DNA of 19,516 bases from an uncultured Duganella sp. Its GTDB lineage: Bacteria; Pseudomonadota; Gammaproteobacteria; Burkholderiales; Burkholderiaceae. A model generated the notes under the pieces. The model was not told the DNA's origin. It made no database searches and saw nothing but the letters and a program-made list of their open reading frames with translations. The translations under genes were made by a program, and so were the position numbers. This document shows positions 6,763-14,529 of the stretch, piece after piece. Positions within the stretch are counted from its first letter, which is position 1. Each line of letters begins with the position of its first letter. The stretch lies in contig CAMLRG010000091.1 in the NCBI GenBank assembly GCA_946482335.1, positions 1-19,516 of the forward strand. Reading direction: 5' to 3'.

Positions 6763-6793
6763 ATGCGGCGGCAGCGCTTCGCGCCCGCCGCAT
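6763..6793 (+). other. rne leader stem-loop 3 (strongest)
   Basis: ATGCGGCGG (6763-6771) pairs perfectly with CCGCCGCAT (6785-6793). An inner GCGC-TTC-GCGC stem (6774-6784) is separated by a two-base bulge. The result is a 13-bp GC-rich hairpin with no T run, so it is not a standard terminator. It is a good candidate regulatory structure of the rne mRNA. Confidence 0.55.
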
Positions 6794-6848
6794 GACGAGG
6801 CATTTTCCCCTACAGCCTCCTTAATTCACGCGTATATCCTGGTACTTC

Positions 6849-6868
6849 GCCGCCTCCGCGGAGGCGGC
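6849..6868 (+). other. rne leader stem-loop 4, close to the start codon
   Basis: A perfect 20-bp palindrome beginning GCCGCCTC and ending GAGGCGGC, giving an 8-bp stem with a CGCG loop. It ends 35 bases before the rne ATG and about 22 before the GGAG ribosome binding site at 6891-6894. It could affect translation or RNase access. Confidence 0.5.
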
Positions 6869-6903
6869 TTTGACATGGCCCAAGGGTCGCGGAGTTAATA
6901 AAA

Positions 6904-9900
6904 ATGAAACGCATGTTGTTTAACGCTACGCAGCAGGAAGAGCTGCGCGTAGCGATTGTCGACGGTCAAAAATTGATCGACATCGACATCGAGACCGCCG
7001 GACGCGAGCAGCGCAAGTCCAATATCTACAAAGGCGTCATCACTCGAATCGAACCCTCCCTCGAAGCTTGCTTCGTCAGCTACGGCGAAGACCGCCACGG
7101 CTTCCTCCCCTTTAAAGAAGTTGCCCGCTCCTATTTCCGCGAAGGCGTGGACGTGCGCAATGCTTCCGTCAAGGAAGCGCTGCGCGAAGGCCAGGAAATC
7201 ATGGTGCAGGTGGAGAAGGAAGAACGCGGCAACAAGGGCGCGGCCCTGACCTCGTTCATCTCGCTCGCCGGCCGCTACCTGGTGCTGATGCCGAACAACC
7301 CGCGCGGCGGCGGCGTGTCGCGCCGGGTGGAAGGCGAAGAGCGCCAGGAATTGCGCGAAACCATGGACAAGCTGGACTTGCCGCAAGGCATGTCTGTGAT
7401 TGCCCGTACCGCCGGCATCGGCCGTACCGTGGAAGAGCTGCAGTGGGACTTGAATTACCTGATGCAGCTGTGGCGCGCGATCGAAGGCGCCTCCAAGGCA
7501 GCTGCCGGCGCCTTCCTGATCTACCAGGAATCGTCGCTGGTGATCCGCGCCATCCGCGACTACTTCCAGCCGGATATCGGCGAGATCCTGATCGATACCG
7601 ACGAGATCTACGAACAGGCGCACCAGTTCATGTCGCACGTGATGCCGGACATGGTGCACCGCGTGAAGCGCTACAGCGACGACGTGCCGTTGTTCTCCCG
7701 CTTCCAGATCGAACACCAGATCGAAACGGCCTACAGCCGTACCGTGCCGCTGCCATCGGGCGGCGCCATCGTGATCGACCACACTGAAGCCCTGGTTTCC
7801 ATCGACGTCAACTCGGCCCGCGCCACCCGCGGTTCGGACATCGAAACCACCGCCTTCCACACCAATTGCGAAGCCGCCGACGAAGTGGCCCGCCAGCTGC
7901 GCCTGCGCGACCTGGGCGGCCTGATCGTCATCGACTTCATCGACATGGAAGTGTCGAAGAACCAGCGCGAAGTCGAACAGCGCCTGAAAGACGCCCTGCA
8001 CCACGACCGTGCCCGCGTCCAGATGGGCAAGATTTCCCGCTTCGGCCTGATGGAACTGTCGCGCCAGCGCCTGCGCCCTTCCCTGTCGGAAGGCTCGCAC
8101 GTGACTTGCCCGCGCTGCTCGGGCACCGGCCATATCCGCGATACCGAATCGTCCGCCCTGCAGGTGCTGCGCATCATCCAGGAAGAGGCGATGAAGGAAA
8201 ACTCCGCCGCCATCCACGTGCAGGTGCCGGTCGACGTGGCCGCCTTCCTGCTCAACGAGAAGCGCGGCGAAGTGCTGAAGATCGAGACCCGTCACCGCAT
8301 CACCGTGATCCTGATCCCGAACAAGCACCTGGAAACCCCGCACTACAAGCTGGAACGCATCAAGCACGACGATCCGCGCCTGGAAGACCACGCTGCTTCG
8401 TACACCATGGCGGAAGCTGCCGAGACCGACATGTCGTTCTCCAAGCGCCACAAGGAAGAAGCCAAGCCGCGCCAGGAAGCGGTGGTCAAAACCATTACCC
8501 CTGAGCAACCAGCGCCGATGGTGGAACCCAAGCCGGAAGCCGCCAAGGCGCCGGCCGCCGCGCCACGCGCTGCCGCTCCTGCCCCTGCCGAAAAGGGCTT
8601 CTTTGCCAAGCTGATGTCCTTCTTCACCGGCGGCGACAAGGAAGAACCGGTGCAGCCGAAGGCGCCGGTCATCGTCACCAAGGCGCCGGCCAATGCCGAG
8701 CGCGGCGACCGCAAGGACCGCGGCCAGCGCGGCCGTAACCGTGGCGGCAAAGGCGGCCGCGCCGAGCGCGAAGACCGCGAACCAGGTTCCCGTCCGGGTG
8801 CCGAGGAAGCCAAGCCGGCGGCGGAAGCCCGCAAGCCGCGCGAACCGCGCCAGCCGCGTGAACCGCGCGAGCCACGTGAAGGCGCCGAGGCCGCTCCGGC
8901 CCAGGGCCAGCGCGCTGAACGCGAACCACGCGAGCCGCGTGAACCACGCCAGCCGCGCCAGCCGCGCGAACCACGCGCCGAGAAACCGGTTCCAGCCGAT
9001 GCAGCCAAAGCCGAGGAATTGGCGCTGGCAGCAACCGGCGTCGGTCCAGTCGGCACCGGCACCGGCGCGCCGGAAACCCCGGTCCTGGTGAAGGCCAATA
9101 CCGGTCCGGAAGGCGATGAGCATGAAGGCGCGGAAGGTGGCGACGAGCCACGCCGCCGCCGCCGCCGCGGTGGCCGCAACCGTAACCGTCGCGAACGCGA
9201 AGGCGCCGAGGGAGTTGAAGGCGCGGAAGGCGCCGAGGCAACGTTCACCGTTGCAGCGGCCGAAGGCGAAGCCGCTGTACCGGCAAGCGTTCCCGTGAGC
9301 GCTGCCGTTGAGCCTGCCTCCACCGTGGCTGCCAGCACTGCCGCGGCCGAAGGTGCTGCCGCCGAAGCTGCTGCGACCGCCGCTGTCGAAGCACCTGCCG
9401 CTGCCGAGCCAGTCGCCGCTACCCCGGTAGCCGCTGCTCCGGCCCCGGCCGCCGCGCCAGCTCCGGCTACTGCCCCGGCAGCCTCGGCGCCCGCCGCAGC
9501 CCCGATCCCTGCCGTGCCTGTCGCAGCCGAACCGGCTGCCGCCGAGCAAACTGCCGCGCCAGCCGCGGCAGCTCCGGCGCAGCCGTCCGACCTGGCACCG
9601 GTGCAGCCAGCCGCCGTGGACTTGCCGGTTGCCGCGCCGGCAGCTGCCGCACCTGCGGAACTTGCAGCGCCGGCATCGCCACAAGGTGTGCTGCCGTTCG
9701 CCGAGAGCGTGCCTGCCGCCGAACCGGCAACGGCTGAAGAAGTCGCCGCCGAGGTGGTTGAGCCGGCCGCTACCGTCGCCCCAGCCGACGTTGCGCCAGC
9801 CGCAGCCCCGGCACCGGCAGCAACGCTGGCGCCAGCTTCTGCCGCCGCGCCGGCACAGGCAGCTGCACCAGCCGCTCCAGCCGTCGCCGCCGCACCTGCC

Positions 9901-10146
9901 GCTCCAGCAGCAGCCGCGCCAGCGCCAGCCGCTGCACCGGCCAAGGCCTCGGTTGACGTCGACGCCATGCTGGCCGCAGCCGGCCTGTCGATGGCGGTGA
10001 CCGACCCGGCCAAGGTACGTGCCGCCCAGGAAGCTGCCGCCGCCGCCGCCACTGCCCAGCCGATCCGCGTGCCACGCGAGCGCAAGCCGCAGCCACCGGT
10101 CGCCAGCGAACCGCTGGTGCAGGTTGAGACCAAGGTGAATGGCTAA
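6904..10146 (+). CDS. rne: Ribonuclease E
   Basis: A 1080-residue endoribonuclease and degradosome scaffold. It cuts AU-rich single-stranded RNA in mRNA decay and in rRNA and tRNA maturation. The catalytic half covers about 1-510: S1 domain (about 36-120), 5'-sensor region, and a DNase I-like domain with the metal ligands Asp301 (VSIDVNS) and Asp344 (IVIDFIDM). The Zn-link C402-P-R-C405 holds the dimer of dimers. An amphipathic segment KGFFAKLMSFFTGG (about 563-576) matches the membrane-anchoring helix of the E. coli enzyme. The tail then has Arg/Pro repeats (REPREPRQPR type, about 640-697), an Arg patch (RRRRRRGG, about 748-755), about 240 residues almost all Ala, Pro, Val and Glu, and a conserved-looking C-terminus. 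The ATG follows GGAG at 9 bases. A strong terminator follows the stop. Confidence 0.97.
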   Translation: MKRMLFNATQQEELRVAIVDGQKLIDIDIETAGREQRKSNIYKGVITRIEPSLEACFVSYGEDRHGFLPFKEVARSYFREGVDVRNASVKEALREGQEIMVQVEKEERGNKGAALTSFISLAGRYLVLMPNNPRGGGVSRRVEGEERQELRETMDKLDLPQGMSVIARTAGIGRTVEELQWDLNYLMQLWRAIEGASKAAAGAFLIYQESSLVIRAIRDYFQPDIGEILIDTDEIYEQAHQFMSHVMPDMVHRVKRYSDDVPLFSRFQIEHQIETAYSRTVPLPSGGAIVIDHTEALVSIDVNSARATRGSDIETTAFHTNCEAADEVARQLRLRDLGGLIVIDFIDMEVSKNQREVEQRLKDALHHDRARVQMGKISRFGLMELSRQRLRPSLSEGSHVTCPRCSGTGHIRDTESSALQVLRIIQEEAMKENSAAIHVQVPVDVAAFLLNEKRGEVLKIETRHRITVILIPNKHLETPHYKLERIKHDDPRLEDHAASYTMAEAAETDMSFSKRHKEEAKPRQEAVVKTITPEQPAPMVEPKPEAAKAPAAAPRAAAPAPAEKGFFAKLMSFFTGGDKEEPVQPKAPVIVTKAPANAERGDRKDRGQRGRNRGGKGGRAEREDREPGSRPGAEEAKPAAEARKPREPRQPREPREPREGAEAAPAQGQRAEREPREPREPRQPRQPREPRAEKPVPADAAKAEELALAATGVGPVGTGTGAPETPVLVKANTGPEGDEHEGAEGGDEPRRRRRRGGRNRNRREREGAEGVEGAEGAEATFTVAAAEGEAAVPASVPVSAAVEPASTVAASTAAAEGAAAEAAATAAVEAPAAAEPVAATPVAAAPAPAAAPAPATAPAASAPAAAPIPAVPVAAEPAAAEQTAAPAAAAPAQPSDLAPVQPAAVDLPVAAPAAAAPAELAAPASPQGVLPFAESVPAAEPATAEEVAAEVVEPAATVAPADVAPAAAPAPAATLAPASAAAPAQAAAPAAPAVAAAPAAPAAAAPAPAAAPAKASVDVDAMLAAAGLSMAVTDPAKVRAAQEAAAAAATAQPIRVPRERKPQPPVASEPLVQVETKVNG

Positions 10147-11509
10147 TCGCCCAGGCACAGACGAAAAAGGGAAGCCAGGCGCTTCCCTTTTTTACGTCCC
10201 ATTGCGTGAAGCCTTCCTGTACTGGCTCAAGCTGGGCTTCATCAGTTTCGGCGGCCCCGCCGGCCAGATCGCCTTGATGCACACCGAGCTGGTCGAACGG
10301 CGCCGCTGGATTTCCGAACACCGCTTCCTGCATGCCCTGAATTACTGCATGCTGCTGCCAGGCCCCGAAGCCACCCAGCTGGCCATTTATATTGGCTGGC
10401 TGATGCACCGCACCCTGGGCGGCATCATTGCCGGGGTACTCTTCGTACTCCCCTCGCTGCTGCTGTTGATTGGCCTCTCGTGGGTTTATATGGCCTACGG
10501 CAGCGTCCCCGCCATTGCCGGCATCCTGTACGGCATGAAGCCCGCCGTGGTCGCCATCGTCCTGGCCGCCGCCTGGCGCATCGGCAAACGCACGCTGCGC
10601 AACCGGCCTCTGGCCGCCATCGCACTCGCCGCCTTCATTGCCATCAGCGTCCTCAAGCTGCCGTTCCCCGCGCTGGTCGCAACGGCAGCCCTGCTGGGCT
10701 GGATCGGCGGCCGCCTGCGCCCGCAACTGTTCGCCCCTGGTGGCAAAAGCCACGCCGCGCATGGCCCGGCCACAACCACGGCCAGCCACGCTCCGGCACT
10801 GATCGACGACGACACCCCGACGCCAGTGCACGCCCGGTTCACTTGGGCCGGCCTGGCACGCGTCAGCGCCGCCGGCATCGCCCTGATGGGCGGCGCCTGG
10901 CTGCTGCTCGCCTGGCTGTTCGGTGTCCACAAGCCGCTGGCGCAAATGGGCTGGTTCTTCACCAAGGCCGCCCTGATGACCTTCGGCGGCGCCTACGCCG
11001 TGCTGCCCTACGTCTACCAGGGCGGCGTCGAACATTTCCAGTGGCTGACCGCCGCCCAGATGGTGGACGGATTGGCGCTGGGCGAGACCACACCCGGGCC
11101 CTTGATCATGGTGGTCGCCTTCGTCGGGTTCGTCGGCGCCTGGACGCACGACGTCATTGCCGGGCACCCGTTCCTGGCCGGCGTCGCGGGTGCCGTGGTT
11201 GCCGCCTGGTTCACTTTCGTGCCCTCCTTCGTCTTCATCCTGGCCGGCGGCCCGCTGGTCGAATCCACGCGCGGCAATATCCGCATGACCGCCCCGCTGA
11301 CCGCGATTTCCGCCGCCGTGGTGGGCGTGATTGCCAGCCTGGCACTATTTTTCGGCCTGCACGTGTTTTTCCCGGCCGGCGGCTGGGACTGGGCCGCCAT
11401 CCTGATCGCGGCCGCAGCCGCCATCGCCCTGATGCGTTACCAACAGGGCACCATCCGCGTATTGCTGGCCTGTGCGATCGCCGGTGTCGTGCTATCGTAC
11501 CGGGTGTAA
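10139..11509 (+). CDS. chrA: ChrA-type chromate transporter
   Basis: A 456-residue inner-membrane protein of the CHR family, made of two homologous halves. Members export chromate. Half one carries [11 protein letters not shown] (37-47) and [16 protein letters not shown] (72-87). Half two carries [12 protein letters not shown] (281-292) and LGETTPGPL (314-322). A hydrophilic loop of about 35 residues (about 205-240) joins them. Roughly ten membrane segments are apparent. The start is uncertain. The ATG at 10139 overlaps the rne stop by 8 bp, and the first 19 codons span a perfect intrinsic terminator. Family resemblance only begins near [14 protein letters not shown] (residue 21), where a TTG at 10202 is the only in-frame alternative nearby. 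The gene lies between rne and moaA. Confidence 0.9.
   Translation: MANRPGTDEKGKPGASLFYVPLREAFLYWLKLGFISFGGPAGQIALMHTELVERRRWISEHRFLHALNYCMLLPGPEATQLAIYIGWLMHRTLGGIIAGVLFVLPSLLLLIGLSWVYMAYGSVPAIAGILYGMKPAVVAIVLAAAWRIGKRTLRNRPLAAIALAAFIAISVLKLPFPALVATAALLGWIGGRLRPQLFAPGGKSHAAHGPATTTASHAPALIDDDTPTPVHARFTWAGLARVSAAGIALMGGAWLLLAWLFGVHKPLAQMGWFFTKAALMTFGGAYAVLPYVYQGGVEHFQWLTAAQMVDGLALGETTPGPLIMVVAFVGFVGAWTHDVIAGHPFLAGVAGAVVAAWFTFVPSFVFILAGGPLVESTRGNIRMTAPLTAISAAVVGVIASLALFFGLHVFFPAGGWDWAAILIAAAAAIALMRYQQGTIRVLLACAIAGVVLSYRV
10164..10193 (+). terminator. Strong intrinsic terminator of rne, inside the chrA 5' end
   Basis: AAAAAGGGAAGC (10164-10175) pairs perfectly over 12 bp with GCTTCCCTTTTT (10181-10192), with a CAGGC loop and a run of six T. 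This is a textbook rho-independent terminator 18 bases after the rne stop. The A-rich left arm also makes it work in the minus direction. Confidence 0.9.
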
Positions 11510-11519
11510 CCGTACACCC
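11502..11519 (+). other. Hairpin spanning the chrA stop, just before moaA
   Basis: GGGTGT (11502-11507), loop AACCGT, ACACCC (11514-11519). The right arm ends three bases before the moaA ATG at 11523, exactly where a ribosome binding site would be, and no Shine-Dalgarno is seen. It could hold back moaA initiation unless ribosomes arrive from chrA. The T run needed for termination is missing. Confidence 0.4.
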
Positions 11520-11522
11520 AGC

Positions 11523-12635
11523 ATGACCGAAAAAATCATCCTCCTGAATGATGGCCGCAGCCAGGCGCCGGCCATCCCATCGACGCTCGAGGCGCCAAGC
11601 GGCAGCCTGCGGGACCAGTTCGCCCGTCCGTTGCACGACTTGCGCATCTCGATCACCGACCGCTGCAACTTCCGCTGCGTCTACTGCATGCCGAAGGAAG
11701 TGTTCGACAAGGACTACAAGTACTTGCCGCACAACGCCCTGCTGACGTTTGAAGAGATCACGCGCATTGCGCGGCTGTTCGTTGAGCATGGCGTCGAGAA
11801 AATCCGCCTGACCGGCGGCGAGCCGCTGCTGCGCAAGGACCTGGAACGCCTGGTGGGCATGCTGGCCGGACTGCGCACGGTGCACGGCAAGCCGCTCGAC
11901 CTGACCCTCACCACCAACGGCTCGCTGCTGGCACGCAAGGCCCAGTCGCTGAAGGATGCCGGCCTGCAGCGCATCACGGTCTCGCTCGACGCGCTCGACG
12001 ACGCCACCTTCAAGCGCATGAACGACGTCGATTTCGCCGTCGCCGACGTGCTGCACGGGATCGACGTCGCGCACAGCGTCGGCCTTGGCCCGGTCAAGGT
12101 CAATATGGTGGTCAAGCGCGGCATGAACGAGCAGGAAATCCTGCCGATGGCGCGCCACTTCAAAGGCACGCCCGCCATCCTGCGCTTCATCGAATTCATG
12201 GACGTCGGTTCCTCGAATGGCTGGAATATGCGCGACGTCGTGCCCTCGGCGGAAGTGGTGAAGATGATCGGCGCCGAGATGCCGCTGCAACCGGTCGACC
12301 CGAATTACACGGGCGAGACTGCGGAACGCCGGCGCTACGTGGATGGCGGCGGCGAGATCGGCGTGATCTCCAGCGTGACCCAGGCCTTCTGCAAGGATTG
12401 CTCGCGCGCCCGCCTGTCGACCGAAGGCAAGCTGTACACCTGCCTGTTCGCCACCCGCGGCCACGACTTGCGCGCCCTGCTGCGCGAAGGGCGCAGCGAC
12501 GCGGAAATTTCCAGCGCCATCGCGGCGCTGTGGCGCGTGCGCGGCGACCGCTATTCCGAACAGCGCACCATCAATACCGAAGGCTTGGCGCTGGGCGCCG
12601 ACCGCAAAGTCGAAATGTCATATATCGGGGGCTAA
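11523..12635 (+). CDS. moaA: GTP 3',8-cyclase MoaA (molybdenum cofactor step 1)
   Basis: A 370-residue radical SAM enzyme that converts GTP to the cyclic intermediate used by MoaC in molybdopterin synthesis. The N-terminal SAM-binding cluster is C48-N-F-R-C52-V-Y-C55 ([15 protein letters not shown]). The [12 protein letters not shown] block follows. The second 4Fe-4S site is C290-x2-C293-x13-C307. The C-terminal Gly-Gly (369-370), which is needed for activity in this family, is intact. I chose the ATG at 11523; a GTG at 11472 would overlap chrA and add 17 unlikely residues. It starts 13 bp after chrA and is followed after 7 bp by mobA-moeA, so these genes are probably cotranscribed. Confidence 0.96.
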   Translation: MTEKIILLNDGRSQAPAIPSTLEAPSGSLRDQFARPLHDLRISITDRCNFRCVYCMPKEVFDKDYKYLPHNALLTFEEITRIARLFVEHGVEKIRLTGGEPLLRKDLERLVGMLAGLRTVHGKPLDLTLTTNGSLLARKAQSLKDAGLQRITVSLDALDDATFKRMNDVDFAVADVLHGIDVAHSVGLGPVKVNMVVKRGMNEQEILPMARHFKGTPAILRFIEFMDVGSSNGWNMRDVVPSAEVVKMIGAEMPLQPVDPNYTGETAERRRYVDGGGEIGVISSVTQAFCKDCSRARLSTEGKLYTCLFATRGHDLRALLREGRSDAEISSAIAALWRVRGDRYSEQRTINTEGLALGADRKVEMSYIGG

Positions 12636-12642
12636 GCTGACG

Positions 12643-14529
12643 ATGGAAAGCATCAGTGCATTGATCCTGGCCGGCGGCCGCGGCACCCGCATGGGACGCG
12701 TCGACAAAGGCTTGCAGCCATTCCGCGGCGGCACGCTGGTCTCGCACGTGCTGCAACGGATTGCGCCGCAGGTGGCGAGTGTCACCATCAACGCCAACCG
12801 CAATCTTGCTGCCTACGGCGCGCTGGGCGTGGATGTCCTGCAGGACGAGCTTGAAGGCTTCGAAGGTCCACTGGCCGGCCTGCAGACCGGCCTGCGCCAT
12901 TGCACCACCGACCTGCTGCTGACGGCTCCCTGCGATTCCCCTTTCCTGCCGGCCGACCTGGCGCAGCGCCTGTACGACGCGCTGCATGCGCAAGGCGCCG
13001 ACCTTGCCGTCGCCGCTACACTGGAAACCGACGAAAGCGGCAACACGCACACGCAACTGCATCCCGTGGCCTGCCTGGTGCACAAGAGCGCCCTGCCCGC
13101 GCTGGAAGCCTACCTGCAAACCGGCGCGCGCAAGATGGATGGCTGGTACAAATCGATCAAGGTGGCGGAAGTGCTGTTCAACGATGCCGCCGCCTTCCGC
13201 AACATCAATACGCTGACCGAGCTGCAAAAGGAAGAGGAAGCCGCCGCCAACCCCAGCTTGAAGGAGGTGGCCAGTTGCCTGTCCGGCTACGATCCGGATG
13301 CGCTGCCGGTGCGCAGCGCCCAACGCATCATCCGCGACTTCATCCAGCCGGTGCGCGGCGTCGAGAAGGTCGCGCTGCGCAGTGCCCTGGACCGGGTGCT
13401 GGCAGCCGATGTGATTTCGCCGATCAATGTGCCTGCGCACGACAACTCCGCCATGGATGGTTTTGCCTTTGCGGCGAGCCAGCTCAAACCGGACGCCAAT
13501 ACCACGCTGAAGATCGCCGGCACCGTCTACGCCGGCCGGCCGTCGCCGCTCAAGCCGGGCCCGGGCGAGTGCGTGCGCATCATGACGGGCGGCGTCATGC
13601 CCGACGGCTGCGACACCGTGCTGCCGCAGGAACTGGCGGCCGACCTGAGCGACGTCGCCGTGACGATCGCACCGAACACCGTGCGCACCGGCGACAACCG
13701 CCGCTTCAAGGGCGAAGACCTGGCCGCCGGCACGCCCGCGCTGCGCCAGGGGAAAATCCTGCGCCCCGCCGACCTGGGCCTGGTGGCCTCGCTCGGCCTG
13801 GCCGAAGTGCCGGTACTGCGCCGCCTGCGCGTCGCCTTCTTCTCCACCGGCGACGAACTGCGCTCGATCGGCGAACCGCTGGCCGAAGGCTGCGTCTACG
13901 ACAGCAACCGCTACACCCTGTTCGGCATGCTGCAACGATTGGGCTGCGACGTCGTCGACATGGGCATCGTCAAGGATGATGCGGCATCGCTCGAAGAGGC
14001 GCTGCGCACGGCAGCCGAATGCGCCGACGCCATCATCACTTCCGGCGGCGTATCCGTCGGCGCGGCCGACTACACCAAACAAGTCATGGCCGCGCTGGGC
14101 GACGTGCACTTCTGGAAGATCGGCATGCGGCCCGGCCGCCCGATGGCATTTGGCCGCATCCGCTCCAACGGCCGCAGTGCCTACCTGTTCGGCTTGCCGG
14201 GCAACCCGGTCGCCGTGATGGTGACCTTCTACTTCTTCGCCCGCCACGCCCTGCTGCGCATGATGGGCGCCGACGCGCCGCAGGACCAGCTGCTGCGCGT
14301 GCGCTCCGCGCAAGCGATCCGCAAAAAGCCCGGCCGCACCGAATACCAGCGCGGCATTCTCTCCACCACGCTGGAAGGCACGCGCGAAGTACGCATCACC
14401 GGCTCGCAAGGCTCCGGCATCCTGCGCTCGATGTCGGAAGCGAACTGCATGGTGGTGCTGCACGACGAGCAAGGCAATGTCGCCGAGGGCGACATGGTCG
14501 ACGTGATCGTCTTCGACGGCCTGGTTTAG
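12643..14529 (+). CDS. MobA-MoeA fusion: nucleotidyltransferase plus molybdenum insertase
   Basis: A single 628-residue frame joins two enzymes of molybdenum cofactor synthesis. Residues 1 to about 196 are MobA, which adds GMP to Mo-molybdopterin: LILAGGRGTRMG-x3-K nucleotide loop at 8-22, LTAPCDSPFLP with a metal-binding Asp, and NINTLTEL at 187-194. Residues about 207-628 are MoeA, which inserts molybdate into adenylylated molybdopterin: SAMDGF (269-274), RIMTGGVMPDGCDTV, FFSTGDEL, SGGVSVGAADY (467-477), MRPGRPMAFG and LPGNPVAV (518-525). The linker is only QKEEEAAANPSL. Both halves look complete. No ATG or stop lies at the seam in any frame, so a single-base sequencing error does not readily explain it. 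An SD-like AAGGAGG at 13261-13267 sits at the start of the MoeA part. The two enzymes are usually separate proteins. Confidence 0.93.
   Translation: MESISALILAGGRGTRMGRVDKGLQPFRGGTLVSHVLQRIAPQVASVTINANRNLAAYGALGVDVLQDELEGFEGPLAGLQTGLRHCTTDLLLTAPCDSPFLPADLAQRLYDALHAQGADLAVAATLETDESGNTHTQLHPVACLVHKSALPALEAYLQTGARKMDGWYKSIKVAEVLFNDAAAFRNINTLTELQKEEEAAANPSLKEVASCLSGYDPDALPVRSAQRIIRDFIQPVRGVEKVALRSALDRVLAADVISPINVPAHDNSAMDGFAFAASQLKPDANTTLKIAGTVYAGRPSPLKPGPGECVRIMTGGVMPDGCDTVLPQELAADLSDVAVTIAPNTVRTGDNRRFKGEDLAAGTPALRQGKILRPADLGLVASLGLAEVPVLRRLRVAFFSTGDELRSIGEPLAEGCVYDSNRYTLFGMLQRLGCDVVDMGIVKDDAASLEEALRTAAECADAIITSGGVSVGAADYTKQVMAALGDVHFWKIGMRPGRPMAFGRIRSNGRSAYLFGLPGNPVAVMVTFYFFARHALLRMMGADAPQDQLLRVRSAQAIRKKPGRTEYQRGILSTTLEGTREVRITGSQGSGILRSMSEANCMVVLHDEQGNVAEGDMVDVIVFDGLV

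Larger units (their letters stand above)
6340..6903. other. Non-coding divergent region: rluC upstream and rne leader
   Basis: About 560 bp with no convincing gene; the short open frames here lack family features and host codon use. Four stem-loops, listed separately, are found between 6421 and 6868. Near the left edge TATAAT (6348-6353, +) and TATATT (minus) form an AT-rich promoter-like patch, but neither has a clear -35. In enterobacteria the rne leader is long, structured and used by RNase E to control its own mRNA. A similar role here is inference. Confidence 0.6.

Noticed and set aside
6582..6824. A possible 80-residue leader peptide before rne
   Set aside because: No ribosome binding site, an Arg/His-rich product, and it covers the strong hairpin at 6763-6793. 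RNA structure explains the region better.
6895..10158. A 1087-codon open frame antisense to the whole of rne
   Set aside because: Its product is Gly/Arg/His/Phe-rich low complexity that simply mirrors the GC-biased codons of rne. It has no domain motif.
13261..13277. Internal start for a separate MoeA protein behind AAGGAGG
   Set aside because: The start codon at a proper distance (TTG 13275) is out of frame with MoeA, and the in-frame GTG directly abuts the SD-like sequence.
12571..14472. A 633-codon open frame antisense to mobA-moeA
   Set aside because: The plus-strand frame has every MobA and MoeA motif; the antisense product is His/Gln/Arg-rich without family features.
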